Below, in pieces: positions 19,940 through 28,651 of a stretch of DNA of 64,000 nt. Origin of the DNA: Nocardioides sp. YR527 (GTDB lineage Bacteria; Actinomycetota; Actinomycetes; Propionibacteriales; Nocardioidaceae); contig NZ_FNFN01000003.1 in NCBI RefSeq assembly GCF_900101045.1, positions 186,001 to 250,000 of the forward strand, in the 5' to 3' direction. Below the pieces are notes generated by a model that saw only the letters and a program-made list of their open reading frames with translations, was not told the DNA's origin and ran no database searches. A program made the translations under genes and the position numbers. The first letter of the stretch is position 1. Each line of letters starts with the position of its first letter.

Positions 19940-20751
19940 GGGATCTCGTAGGCGAGCTGCTTGCCCTCGGCCCAGGTCGAGCAGGGACAGTCGACCGGGT
20001 CGGGCAGGCCGCCGATCGTGTCGGTCAGGATGGTGCGCATCCGCTCCAGGTTGGCGGCGAAGAGCGCGTAGACGTCGTCCTCGTCGACGCCCTCGCCCTC
20101 GGCCGCGCCCGCGTCCATGTCGGTGACCAGGCACAACGGCGCGTAACACATCCGCAGCTCGCGGGCGAGCGCCGCCTCCGGGGCGCCGGTCATCCCGACC
20201 AGCGTCCAGCCCTGGGCGGCATGGTGGACCGACTCCGCGCGTGTCGAGAACCGCGGCCCCTCGATCACGATGAGCGTGCCACCGGACTTCACGGACGGGT
20301 CGGCGGACACGTACGCCTTGGCGATCCGCGCGCAGTAGGGGTCGGCCAGAGGTACGTGGGTCGCGCCGGTCTCCACGTAGCTGGGGATCCGGCGCCAGGT
20401 GCGGTCGACGAGCTGGTCGGGGGTGACCAGGTCGCCGGTGGCGACGGCATCCGGCCGGAGACCGCCGACGGCGCTGGGGGAGAGCACCTGGGTCACGCCG
20501 AGCGACTTCAGCGCCCAGAGGTTGGCCCGGTAGGGGATGGCGTGCGGCGGGTACTCGTGCGAGCGGCCGTGGCGGGGCACGAAGGCCACCGACCGCCCCG
20601 CGACGGTGCCTATCGTCACCGGCGCGGAAGGATCGCCGTAAGGGGTCTCGACCGCCACCTCCTCGGCATCGGTCAAGAACTCGTAGAGCCCGGTCCCGCC
20701 GATGACCCCGACCTCGGCGAGGCGTGCCTGTCCCATGTCCAGCCCAGTCAT
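19936..20751 (-). CDS. mtnP: S-methyl-5'-thioadenosine / 6-oxopurine phosphorylase
   Basis: This 271-residue member of the PNP/MTAP family cleaves methylthioadenosine (or methylthioinosine) with phosphate in methionine salvage. Landmarks are GVIGGTGLYEF at the N-terminus, HGRSHEYPPHAIPYRAN, EGPRFSTRAES (phosphate and ribose site), VGMTGAPEAALARE and VTDMDAG. ATG 20751 has a GAGG site, and a longer reading is not needed for the fold. It is followed by an overlapping epimerase gene, an unusual pairing with no obvious pathway link. Base preference cannot be settled from sequence. Confidence 0.88.
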   Translation of the reverse strand: MTGLDMGQARLAEVGVIGGTGLYEFLTDAEEVAVETPYGDPSAPVTIGTVAGRSVAFVPRHGRSHEYPPHAIPYRANLWALKSLGVTQVLSPSAVGGLRPDAVATGDLVTPDQLVDRTWRRIPSYVETGATHVPLADPYCARIAKAYVSADPSVKSGGTLIVIEGPRFSTRAESVHHAAQGWTLVGMTGAPEAALARELRMCYAPLCLVTDMDAGAAEGEGVDEDDVYALFAANLERMRTILTDTIGGLPDPVDCPCSTWAEGKQLAYEIP

Positions 20752-20901
20752 GCCCTCACTGTGCCAGCGCTGGTCCCTGGGCGACAGGGGTCGACGCATC
20801 CGTCACCGTTCGGTAATACCTGCGGTGAGTCGCGTGGGTCTCGACCCGCTTTGCGGGTTCGCAGGCTCGAACGTCGGTGGTCGCGGGCACAATGCGACGG
20901 C

Positions 20902-21627
20902 GTGGGAAGACGTACGTCGCTGGGCGCGCTGGTCGTCCTGCTGGCGGTCGCCGGCTGGGCGATCTCGTTGTGGCTGCCCGACGAGGCTCCGGCGACACGA
21001 CATACGTCTCCGGGTACGCCTCCGATGGCGATCCCGCAGGCTTCGCCGGGGCCGGTCGACGTGCCCGAGGTGCGCGGTGATCTCGCCGCGTTGGCGACGG
21101 TCGCGAGGCGACCCGACGGGCTGGCCGGCTACGTACGCTCGTCGTTCGGCGGAGGCTGGGCCGACAGCGACGGCAACGGGTGCAACCAGCGCGACGACGT
21201 GCTCCTGCGCGACGCCGTCGAGGTGCGGACCCGGCCGCAGGGCAGCTGCGACCACGACGTGCTCGCCGGGACGTGGGTCGACCCCTACACCGGCAGACGG
21301 CTGGTCTTCACCGACCTGAAGGAGCCCGGCCAGGCCCAGGCGATCCAGATCGACCACGTCGTGCCGCTCTCGGAGGCCTGGCGCTCCGGGGCGAGCGCCT
21401 GGCCCCCGGACCGGCGCCGAGCCTTCGCCGACGATCTGGGCAACCTGCTCGCCGTCGACGGCCCGACCAACATGGGCAAGAGCGACGACGACCCGGCGGG
21501 CTGGCGTCCTCGGAAGGGGTTCCAGTGTGCGTACGCAGCCCGCTGGATCGCGACCAAGGCACGCTGGTCTCTCGCCGTCGACGACAGCGAGAGGCGGGCG
21601 CTCGGCGAGATGCTCGGCTACTGCTGA
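20902..21627 (+). CDS. Exported HNH endonuclease (DUF1524/GmrSD_C-like)
   Basis: This 241-residue protein has a hydrophobic segment right at the N-terminus (LGALVVLLAVAGWAISLWL), so it is membrane-anchored or secreted. The C-terminal half carries the HNH pattern: IDHVVPLSEAWRSGA (D-H pair), NLLAVDGPTNMGKSDDDP (Asn and metal residues) and an earlier Cys pair. Such proteins are common, short, exported nucleases in actinobacteria; a role in nutrient use or competition is guesswork. Start GTG 20902. Confidence 0.83.
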   Translation: MGRRTSLGALVVLLAVAGWAISLWLPDEAPATRHTSPGTPPMAIPQASPGPVDVPEVRGDLAALATVARRPDGLAGYVRSSFGGGWADSDGNGCNQRDDVLLRDAVEVRTRPQGSCDHDVLAGTWVDPYTGRRLVFTDLKEPGQAQAIQIDHVVPLSEAWRSGASAWPPDRRRAFADDLGNLLAVDGPTNMGKSDDDPAGWRPRKGFQCAYAARWIATKARWSLAVDDSERRALGEMLGYC

Positions 21628-21638
21628 GGGCCTGAGGC

Positions 21639-22652
21639 TCAGACGGCGCGCCGGTAGTTGGCCATCGCCCGGTCGTACGCCGCCCACGCCCGCCACGACT
21701 CCAGCGCCCGTTCGCCCTGGGGCTTGAGGCCGTCGACCTTGTGATAGGACTCGCCGCTCGCGTACTGCGACTCCCGGCCCGTCACCAGCGAGAGCAGCAT
21801 CGGCAGCACGCTCTCGTCGGTGACCGTGATCGTGCCGACCTGGAAGGTCTCCCGCACCCACTCGGCCCGCTGGTCGGAGCCCAGGACGAGCACCACGGGC
21901 AGCTGCGTCGCCCGGGCGATCGCGTCGAGGATCGGCCCGAGCCCGTCGGGCACCCACCGGGCGTCCGACGGAGCGGTAGGCGCCTTCGGGATGCTCATGG
22001 TCGTGTATGCCGGGAGCGGGCCGGTCAACGGGCTGGCGATCTTCTCGACCGCCTTCGGTGCCGGGTCGGGAGCGACGTCCGCAGCGACCTCCGGGGCGGG
22101 CTTGTCGCCGGCCCTCCGGCGGGGCCTGACGGCGGGGATCTTCGAGGTGAAGTTGAAGCTGCCGGTGCGGGTGGGATCGAGGTGGCGGCCGGGCATCGGC
22201 TCGGGTGCCCGGCCGAGGGCCGGCGTCGGCGCCGGTGCGGTGGCCGTCGTGACCAGCTCGGCCGCGTGCTTCCCGTGCGGGCGGATCGACCCGTCGGAGG
22301 CGAACTCGAACAGCGCGACCCGGACCTTGTCGGCCCACTCGACCGCGTCCACCGTGAAGCCGGCCCGGCTGAAGAGCGCGACCGTCCGGGCGTCGTAGGC
22401 GTAGCCCGCGCCGCGTACGGCACAGACGCTGCGGGCCTCGGTCGGTGCGCGGGTGAGCACGACCTGGGCGACGACGACGTTGTCGGGGCGGCCGCCGATG
22501 ATGTCGACGTCGGCGGCCGCGGTGCTGCCCGAGGGGGCGGCGTCGGGCCAGCCGAGGGATTGCAGATGCTCCGCGGCGTACTTCTCGGCGTCTTCGCCCG
22601 TTCTGGGCTGCCTCGGGGGTGCCAACGTAGGGGTCCTTCCTCGATCCTCCAC
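21639..22652 (-). CDS. Restriction-endonuclease-like (Mrr-type) protein, probably inactive
   Basis: The protein has 337 residues. Residues ~18–110 resemble the Mrr/PD-(D/E)xK fold: GEDAEKYAAEHLQSLGW, then ADVDIIGG and VVVAQVV. In active Mrr enzymes the last strand reads Q/E-x-K; here the lysine position is Val, so catalysis is doubtful. A long Pro/Ala linker leads to a C-terminal region I do not recognise. GTG 22652 has AGGGAGG 5 bases upstream. It lies convergent with the HNH gene. Confidence 0.68.
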   Translation of the reverse strand: MEDRGRTPTLAPPRQPRTGEDAEKYAAEHLQSLGWPDAAPSGSTAAADVDIIGGRPDNVVVAQVVLTRAPTEARSVCAVRGAGYAYDARTVALFSRAGFTVDAVEWADKVRVALFEFASDGSIRPHGKHAAELVTTATAPAPTPALGRAPEPMPGRHLDPTRTGSFNFTSKIPAVRPRRRAGDKPAPEVAADVAPDPAPKAVEKIASPLTGPLPAYTTMSIPKAPTAPSDARWVPDGLGPILDAIARATQLPVVLVLGSDQRAEWVRETFQVGTITVTDESVLPMLLSLVTGRESQYASGESYHKVDGLKPQGERALESWRAWAAYDRAMANYRRAV

Positions 22653-22797
22653 TCGGGCCTCCCTGCCCGATCGAGATTGGGGAGGATGATAGGCCCGCCG
22701 CGTACGTCTTGTCCGGCGGGGTGGCGAATCGGCCCGGGCTGTTCGCTCCTGGCGGATCCAGTCACGTTTGTCGGTGCTCGCCGCTAGCGTGATGTAC

Positions 22798-23175
22798 ATG
22801 AGGCGCCCGCATGAGAACGTCGCTACGGTCCTGGTGGATCCGCGCGTTCTGGGCGACATCGAGATCCAGCTGATGTCCCTCGACATGCCGCTGTGGCGGG
22901 TGTGCGCGGCGCCGATCGTCAAGGACGGTCAGCGACTCGCGTTCCAGGTCCGCAACCGGCTGCTGATGTCCAAGCGCGGCGAGTGGGACTGCGCCAAGGA
23001 CTGGGTCCCGGTCTGGATCGGCTTCGGCTCCACCTGGGCGTTCCCCGGCGAGGCCATCCCCTGGCCGGCCCACAAGGCGCTGTGGACGCTCCTGGAGGGC
23101 TACTCCGACCAGGTCCGCTACAACAAGCGGCTCGGCGGCATCCCTAGGATCCCGCGGCTGCGGGAAGCCTGCTAG
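22798..23175 (+). CDS. Hypothetical small protein
   Basis: The protein has 125 residues, is Trp-rich and soluble-looking, with no domain I recognise. TAGCGT (22785–22790) lies 7 bases before ATG 22798, which fits a leaderless start better than the nearby ATG at 22792. Its last 32 bases overlap the convergent membrane-protein gene. Divergent from the Mrr-like gene. Confidence 0.65.
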   Translation: MRRPHENVATVLVDPRVLGDIEIQLMSLDMPLWRVCAAPIVKDGQRLAFQVRNRLLMSKRGEWDCAKDWVPVWIGFGSTWAFPGEAIPWPAHKALWTLLEGYSDQVRYNKRLGGIPRIPRLREAC

Positions 23176-23638
23176 GCCGGCTCGAGGAATCGGGGCGTCT
23201 GAAGTAGGCGTTCGCTGTCGGCGTGTACATGGCGACGGTCGCGACGATCACCAGCACCACGTGGATGACGCGCACCGTGACGAACACGGTTCCGAGGAGG
23301 CCGCCGTCGCTGCCGAGGGCGGCCGCGACCGAGGATCCACCCACGATCTCGAGTGCTGCCGGGACGACGAGGGAGGCAAGACCCGCCACGCTCAGGAGGC
23401 CGGTCAGTGCGAGCCGTGCGGTCCGGGAGCCGCGTACGAGGCCGGTGATGAGTGCGGCCGCGGCCGCGTAGACGGCCACGCGGATGCCGAGGCCGAGCCA
23501 GTCGCCGGGTTCCATGGCGCCCTCGCCGAGGATCCGGGTCACGGCGAGCACCGACTCGATCACGCCGGCGGCGACCGCGCCCGCCCAGGCGATGCTCGCG
23601 AGCTTGATGGTGTGGGGAAGAGATCGCCGAGGTGTCAT
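23144..23638 (-). CDS. Four-helix membrane protein of unknown function
   Basis: The protein has 164 residues with about four hydrophobic helices separated by short loops. A GTG at 23662 is an alternative start that would add 8 residues. The 3' end overlaps the convergent gene by 32 bases. No family recognised. Confidence 0.62.
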   Translation of the reverse strand: MTPRRSLPHTIKLASIAWAGAVAAGVIESVLAVTRILGEGAMEPGDWLGLGIRVAVYAAAAALITGLVRGSRTARLALTGLLSVAGLASLVVPAALEIVGGSSVAAALGSDGGLLGTVFVTVRVIHVVLVIVATVAMYTPTANAYFRRPDSSSRPSRLPAAAGS

Positions 23639-23698
23639 GGGGGAAGAGTCACGGACGGGCACCCGCGATCGGATCCCTCTGTGGAGCCATCCGTCCCC

Positions 23699-24946
23699 CT
23701 ACGTGCGTACGGGGACGGGTCCCTCCTCCGGCTGACGCTCGATCTGCTTCCAGGTCGGATCGATCGCGGGGAACATGGTGACCACGAAGTACGCGATCCC
23801 GCAGACCACCAGCGCCGTGGTCAGGCCGAACGCCGAGACCAGGCTGCCGCCGAGGAGGCCGCCGAGCGGCATCAGCCCCCAGGCGAAGGCCGAGATCAGC
23901 GACATCACCCGGCCGAGGACGTGGGCCGGGATCCGCTCGAACTGGATCGCCCCGAGGATCGGGTTGATGAACCCGCTGCTGGTCCCGCCGATCGCGAACA
24001 CCACGAACACGACCCACAGCGGCGCCCCGAAGGCGAGCACCAGGAACCGTGGGATCCCGGTGATGAGGAAGCAGACCAGGTACGTCGGGTAGCGCCGCAT
24101 CCGGTCGCCGAGCGCCGCGGCCACGGCCGATCCCAACGCGGAGAAGCCGGAGAAGGTCGCGAACAGCAGGCCGATCGTCTCGGGGCCGGCGTGCTGCTGG
24201 CCCCAGACCGGCATCAGCACGCTGCTCCAGGCCAGGTCGATCAGGTTGGTCAGCGCGACCATGAACGCGATCCCGAGGAGGACCCGGTCGCGGCGGAGGA
24301 AGTGCCAGCCCTCGGCGAGCTGGGCGCGGTAGGGCGTGGGCCGTGCGACCTGCTCCGCGGGTTCCGGTCCTCGGGCTCGCGTCAGCCCGGCGGTCGTCGT
24401 GGCGAGCACCAGAGCACCGAGAGCGAACGAGGCGGCGTCGATCACGATCGCGTCGGTCGCGCCGACCAGACCGATCAGCAGGCCCGCCGCGGCGGCGCCG
24501 AGCATGGAGGCGGTGCGTTCGACGAACGAGTGGAGCCCGGTGGCCCGCTCCGTCGGTACGCCGGCCGCCTCGACCAGCTGCGGGATCATCGAGGACTTCG
24601 CGGAGTCACCGGGACCGCGCAGCGCGCCGGCCATGGCGACGAGCAGCAGCAGGATCGGGAAGTGCAGGAGGCCTGCTGCGTACAGAAGAGGGATGAGGCC
24701 GACCACGACGGCCGAGCCGAGGTCGCAGGCGATCGCGACGCGGCGTGGGCCGATGCGGTCGATCACCGGGCCGCCGAAGATCTTGCTGAGCACCAGCGGG
24801 GTCATCTCGAAGAGCGCGATCAGGCCGGCCTTGGCGGGACTACCGGTCGTCTCGAGCACGAACCAGGGCAGCGCCAGCATCGAGATGCGGGTGCCGACCA
24901 GCGAGATGGTCTCGGCGGCGAGCCAGCCGTAGAGGGGGAGCTTCAT
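23699..24946 (-). CDS. MFS efflux transporter (EntS/enterobactin-exporter-like group)
   Basis: This 415-residue protein has twelve predicted hydrophobic segments. FGGPVIDRIGPRRVAIACDL is the loop 2–3 motif A, and the start LPLYGWLAAETISLVGTRISMLALPWFVL is typical of the large MFS_3 group that includes antibiotic and siderophore exporters. It starts 4 bases after an ArsR-type regulator stop, so the two form an operon controlled from the site at 25550. The substrate is unknown. Confidence 0.85.
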   Translation of the reverse strand: MKLPLYGWLAAETISLVGTRISMLALPWFVLETTGSPAKAGLIALFEMTPLVLSKIFGGPVIDRIGPRRVAIACDLGSAVVVGLIPLLYAAGLLHFPILLLLVAMAGALRGPGDSAKSSMIPQLVEAAGVPTERATGLHSFVERTASMLGAAAAGLLIGLVGATDAIVIDAASFALGALVLATTTAGLTRARGPEPAEQVARPTPYRAQLAEGWHFLRRDRVLLGIAFMVALTNLIDLAWSSVLMPVWGQQHAGPETIGLLFATFSGFSALGSAVAAALGDRMRRYPTYLVCFLITGIPRFLVLAFGAPLWVVFVVFAIGGTSSGFINPILGAIQFERIPAHVLGRVMSLISAFAWGLMPLGGLLGGSLVSAFGLTTALVVCGIAYFVVTMFPAIDPTWKQIERQPEEGPVPVRT

Positions 24947-24949
24947 GGC

Positions 24950-25534
24950 CTATCTCTCCGGGTTTGTCTCGTGGCCGGTGCTGACATGACCTGGCAGTGG
25001 GAAGACGTGGAACTGGAACATCACGGCCTCGCCCTCCGGCTCCTCCTCCAGGTCGTCGATGATCTTGTTGACCTGCTCCTCGACGCGTGAGGCCTGGGCG
25101 GGTGTCAGCCGGACGACCCGGTCGTTGAGGCCGAAGGTCTCGCGCCACTCCTGAGGGAGGAGCGCCCGCTCCTCGATCGCCTCCTGGAGGCGCTGGGCGT
25201 AGATGGTGACGACCGTCTGCAGGTACGCGTCGAGGGTCTCGCGGCCCTCGTCGGTGTCCGGCACGCTGCTGTCGCCGGTGACAGTCGCCTGATGGGCGGC
25301 CTTCCACCAGCGCTCCCGGGCGTTGCCGCGGCTCTCGTCGTCCTCGATGAATCCGTGCTGCGCGAGCTGCCGGAGGTGGTAGGACGTCGCGCCGCTGTTG
25401 ATGCCGAGCCGGGCGGCCAGGGTCGTCGCAGTTGCTGGGCCGTCGACGCGGAGGATGCCGAGCATGCGTACGCGCAAGGGGTGGGTGAGGGCCTTGAGCT
25501 GGTCGACTCCGGGGACGATCTCGCGAGCTGCCAT
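24950..25534 (-). CDS. ArsR-type winged-helix regulator
   Basis: This 194-residue protein has an N-terminal ArsR/DUF2087-like winged helix (LKALTHPLRVRMLGILRVDGPATATTLAARLGI…SGATSYHLRQLAQHGFIE) and a long helical C-terminal part that may bind a ligand. There is no metal-binding Cys cluster, so a metal sensor is unlikely. It is divergent from the FAD gene, with a palindrome 16 bases upstream, and probably represses itself and the MFS pump. Confidence 0.83.
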   Translation of the reverse strand: MAAREIVPGVDQLKALTHPLRVRMLGILRVDGPATATTLAARLGINSGATSYHLRQLAQHGFIEDDESRGNARERWWKAAHQATVTGDSSVPDTDEGRETLDAYLQTVVTIYAQRLQEAIEERALLPQEWRETFGLNDRVVRLTPAQASRVEEQVNKIIDDLEEEPEGEAVMFQFHVFPLPGHVSTGHETNPER

Positions 25535-25549
25535 GGGTCAACCATAGAC

Positions 25550-25567
25550 TGCAAAGAGATCTTTGCA
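25550..25567. promoter_or_regulatory. Palindromic operator for the ArsR-type regulator
   Basis: TGCAAAG-AGAT-CTTTGCA is a 7-base-arm palindrome directly upstream of the regulator start, in an AT-rich pocket unlike the surrounding sequence. It also lies 76 bases before the divergent FAD gene. Confidence 0.72.
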
Positions 25568-25643
25568 AATATATTTATGCGGTTTCGCTGAATATGGAGT
25601 AACCAGGTGAACAAAGCCCGGATAGCGCAGTTACCCTGTCGGG

Positions 25644-27029
25644 GTGACGACTGATGCCGCGCCGCCCACGCCGACCTCCACCCCGACGGTGGCGATCATC
25701 GGAGGAGGAGCCAGCGGCACGCTGACCGCGATCAACCTGCTCCGCCGCGGTGCTTCGGTGACATTGTTCGAGTCGCGCGGCGAGGCTGGTTACGGAGTGG
25801 CCTATTCGACGACCGACGGCCGCCATCTCCTCAACGTCCGGGCCAACAACATGTCGGGTTTCCCCGACGACCGTGACGATCTGCTCGACTGGGCGGCCGA
25901 GGCCGGCATCGAGCTCGGCCCGATCGACTTCCTGCCCCGGCGCGACTACGCGCGCTACCTGCGCGACCGGCTCGCGAGCGCTGCCGAGGGTGGTCCGGGG
26001 GCGTTTGAGATCGTCGGCGAGACGGTCATCGACGTCGAGCCGGTCGGTGCCGGTTTCCGGGTGCTGACCAGCGACGACGAAGGACATGTGGCCGACGCCG
26101 TCGTCCTCGCGTACGGCAACCCGCCGCCCCAGCCGCTGGCGGGACTCCCCGAGGCGCCGTGGAACCTGTCGGACCCCTGGGACGTGGCCCGGATCAGCGC
26201 ACTGCCTGTCGATGCGACCGTGCTCGTCGTCGGCACCGGCCTGACCGCCGTCGACACGACCGTCACGCTCCTCGACGACGCCCCGGACCGCCGGGTGATC
26301 ATGGTCAGCCGCCACGGCCTGGTCCCCAACCCCCACGTCGACGACCAGTTCACCTCTTGGGTCACTCCGATCCCCGACGGCCCGCTGACCGCCGACGGCA
26401 TCGCCTCGCTCGTACGCGACCAGATCGAGCACGCGGCCCGCCTCGGCGTCGACTGGCGAGCCGTCATCGACGGCCTCCGCGGCCCGACCCAGTCGATCTG
26501 GCGCCGCCTGCCCGAGCCGGAGCGCCGTCGCTTCCGCGAGGTCTACGCCCGCGAGTGGGAGGTACGCCGCCACCGCATGGCTCCGCGCATCGCCGCCCTC
26601 CTCGACGCCTACCGGGCAGAGGGACGCCTGGAGATCCTCGGCGGCGGGGTGCTCGGCTCCCGGGTCGACGGCGCGCGGAATGGGACCGCCCAGCCGGTCA
26701 TCACGCTGGCCGACGGCGACCGCGAGGTCACCGCGGTGATCAACTGCACCGGCCCCTCACCCGACATCACCCGCACCGACAACCCGCTCCTGCTCGCGCT
26801 CCAGAAGCGCGGCCTGATCGCCCCCGACCCTCTCCGCCTCGGCATCGACGTCACCGAGGACGGCCACGCCATCGGAGCGGACGGCAGCGTCGTACCGAAT
26901 CTTCTGACCGTCGGCCCGCCCTGCAAGGGCGCGCTCTACGAGGCCACCGCCATCCCCGAGATCCGAGGACAAGCAGCCTCCGTAGCCGCCCACCTCACCA
27001 GCGGTGACGGCGGCTCGACCAGCGACTAA
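25644..27029 (+). CDS. FAD/NAD(P)-binding oxidoreductase (NAD_binding_9 type)
   Basis: This 461-residue flavoprotein has the dinucleotide motif VAIIGGGASGTLTAINLL near residue 15. A HLLNVRANNMSGFPDDRDDLLDW segment is characteristic of the pfam13454 family, and a second Rossmann motif VLVVGTGLTAVDT lies near residue 200. Homologues resemble flavin monooxygenases and hydroxylases, but the reaction is unknown. TACCCT (25632–25637) lies 6 bases before GTG 25644, so the mRNA is probably leaderless. Its stop overlaps the convergent mqo stop by 4 bases. Confidence 0.82.
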   Translation: MTTDAAPPTPTSTPTVAIIGGGASGTLTAINLLRRGASVTLFESRGEAGYGVAYSTTDGRHLLNVRANNMSGFPDDRDDLLDWAAEAGIELGPIDFLPRRDYARYLRDRLASAAEGGPGAFEIVGETVIDVEPVGAGFRVLTSDDEGHVADAVVLAYGNPPPQPLAGLPEAPWNLSDPWDVARISALPVDATVLVVGTGLTAVDTTVTLLDDAPDRRVIMVSRHGLVPNPHVDDQFTSWVTPIPDGPLTADGIASLVRDQIEHAARLGVDWRAVIDGLRGPTQSIWRRLPEPERRRFREVYAREWEVRRHRMAPRIAALLDAYRAEGRLEILGGGVLGSRVDGARNGTAQPVITLADGDREVTAVINCTGPSPDITRTDNPLLLALQKRGLIAPDPLRLGIDVTEDGHAIGADGSVVPNLLTVGPPCKGALYEATAIPEIRGQAASVAAHLTSGDGGSTSD

Positions 27030-28489
27030 CCGAGGTGGAGCTGGCGGTCGGTGCGCGCGAAGGTCTCGGCGGCGAGCTCGGGGTCGGCGCTGAGCTCGGC
27101 ACCGGTGGCCGGGATCATCGCCTTGAGCTGGGGCTGCCAGCCGTCCCAACGGTCGGGGAAGCAGCGGCGCAGGACGTTGACCATGATGGCCGGGGCGGTC
27201 GAGGCACCGGGCGAGGCGCCCAGGAGACCCGCGATGGTGCCGTCCTCGGCGGTGATGACCTCGGTGCCGAACTGGAGTACGCCGTCGGGGCGGATGACCT
27301 GCACCCGCTGACCGGCGATGATCCGCTCCCAGTCCTTGCGGTCCGCGGCGGGGAAGAAGTCCTGGAGGTCGTCGAACTTCTTGCGCGGCGAGCGCAGCAG
27401 CTCCTTGACCAGGTAGACGGTGAGGTCCATGTTGGTGAGCCCGGCCCGCAGCATCGGCAGCAGGTTGTGGGGCCGCACCGAGAGGAACAGGTCGGTGAGC
27501 GAGCCGGTCTTGAGGAAGCGCGGGCTCCAGCCGGCGTACGGACCGAACATCAGGTGGGTCTTGCCCTCGACGTAACGGGTGTCGAGGTGGGGCACCGACA
27601 TCGGCGGAGCGCCGACGGCGGCCTTGCCGTAGGCCTTGGCGCGGTGCTGGGCGACGAGCTCCGGCTTGGACGTACGCAGGAACTCACCGGAGACGGGGAA
27701 GCCGCCGAAGCCGCGGATCTCCCGGATGGCGGCCTTCTGCAGCAGCGGCAGCGCGTAGCCGCCGGCGCCGACGAAGACGAAGCGGGAACGCAGGTGGTAC
27801 TTACCGGTCTCGTTGCGGCCGTAGACGTGCCAGAAGCCGTCCATCGTCTGGTGCAGGTCGGTGACCTCGGACCCGGTCTCCAGGTCGGCGCCCTTGTCGA
27901 CCAGGGTGCGGGTCAGCATCGAGGTGAGCGAGCCGAAGTCGACGTCGGTGCCGGCGTTGGTCCAGGTCGCCGCGACGGGCTCGTCGGCGAGGGACTTCGC
28001 GGAGCGACCCTCGAGCAGCAGCGGAGCCCAGCCCTTGATGACCTCGGGGTCCTCGCTGAACTCCATCCCGCCGAAGAGCGGGTGGACCGACAGCGCCTCG
28101 TAGCGCTTGCGGAGGTAGTCGACGTTCTCGGCACCCCACACGAAGGACATGTGCGGAACGGTGTGGATGAACTTGTCCGGGTCCGGGATCCGGCCGTTCT
28201 CGACCAGGAAGGACCACAGCTGACGGGAGAGCTGGAACTGCTCGTTGACGTTGACGGCCTTGGAGATGTCGACCGAGCCGTCGGCCTTCTGCGGGCTGTA
28301 GTTGAGCTCGCACAGCGCGGAGTGACCGGTGCCGGCGTTGTTCCACGGGCCGGAGGACTCGACGGCGAGCGAGTCGAGCCGCTCGATCATCTTGATGGAC
28401 CAGCTGGGCTCCAGCTCCTGGAGGAGCACGCCCAGGGTGGCGCTCATGATGCCGCCGCCGATCAGCACTACGTCAAGAGGTTCGTCCAC
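27026..28489 (-). CDS. mqo: Malate:quinone oxidoreductase
   Basis: This 487-residue FAD enzyme of the inner membrane face oxidises malate to oxaloacetate and passes electrons to quinone, bypassing soluble malate dehydrogenase. It shows DVVLIGGGIMSATLGVLL, the family-specific SSGPWNNAGTGHSALCELNYSP region split around residues 45–68, and the C-terminal SPGASTAPAIMVNVL. Length is normal. GTG 28489 begins right at the FAD-binding strand; an upstream TTG would add a basic tail. A palindrome lies 47 bases upstream. Confidence 0.93.
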   Translation of the reverse strand: MDEPLDVVLIGGGIMSATLGVLLQELEPSWSIKMIERLDSLAVESSGPWNNAGTGHSALCELNYSPQKADGSVDISKAVNVNEQFQLSRQLWSFLVENGRIPDPDKFIHTVPHMSFVWGAENVDYLRKRYEALSVHPLFGGMEFSEDPEVIKGWAPLLLEGRSAKSLADEPVAATWTNAGTDVDFGSLTSMLTRTLVDKGADLETGSEVTDLHQTMDGFWHVYGRNETGKYHLRSRFVFVGAGGYALPLLQKAAIREIRGFGGFPVSGEFLRTSKPELVAQHRAKAYGKAAVGAPPMSVPHLDTRYVEGKTHLMFGPYAGWSPRFLKTGSLTDLFLSVRPHNLLPMLRAGLTNMDLTVYLVKELLRSPRKKFDDLQDFFPAADRKDWERIIAGQRVQVIRPDGVLQFGTEVITAEDGTIAGLLGASPGASTAPAIMVNVLRRCFPDRWDGWQPQLKAMIPATGAELSADPELAAETFARTDRQLHLG

Positions 28490-28535
28490 AGGTCTTTTGT
28501 CTCGCTTTTGGGGCCGCAATGGTTAATCGGGGTCC

Positions 28536-28549
28536 TTAGATCGGTCTAA
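28536..28549. promoter_or_regulatory. Possible operator upstream of mqo
   Basis: TTAGA-TCGG-TCTAA is a short inverted repeat in a relatively AT-rich stretch between the divergent mqo and PLP-enzyme genes. The rest of this gap (28490–28651) shows only the TACGCT leaderless signal for the plus-strand gene. The evidence is the palindrome alone. Confidence 0.4.
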
Positions 28550-28651
28550 CTTGTGGGCAACTTCACTGCCCGGACCCGATCGTGTTTCTGGCTGCCATTG
28601 TGGCCCACCGCACATGCCGGGGACAGAACAGGGTGGAGTTACGCTCGGCCG

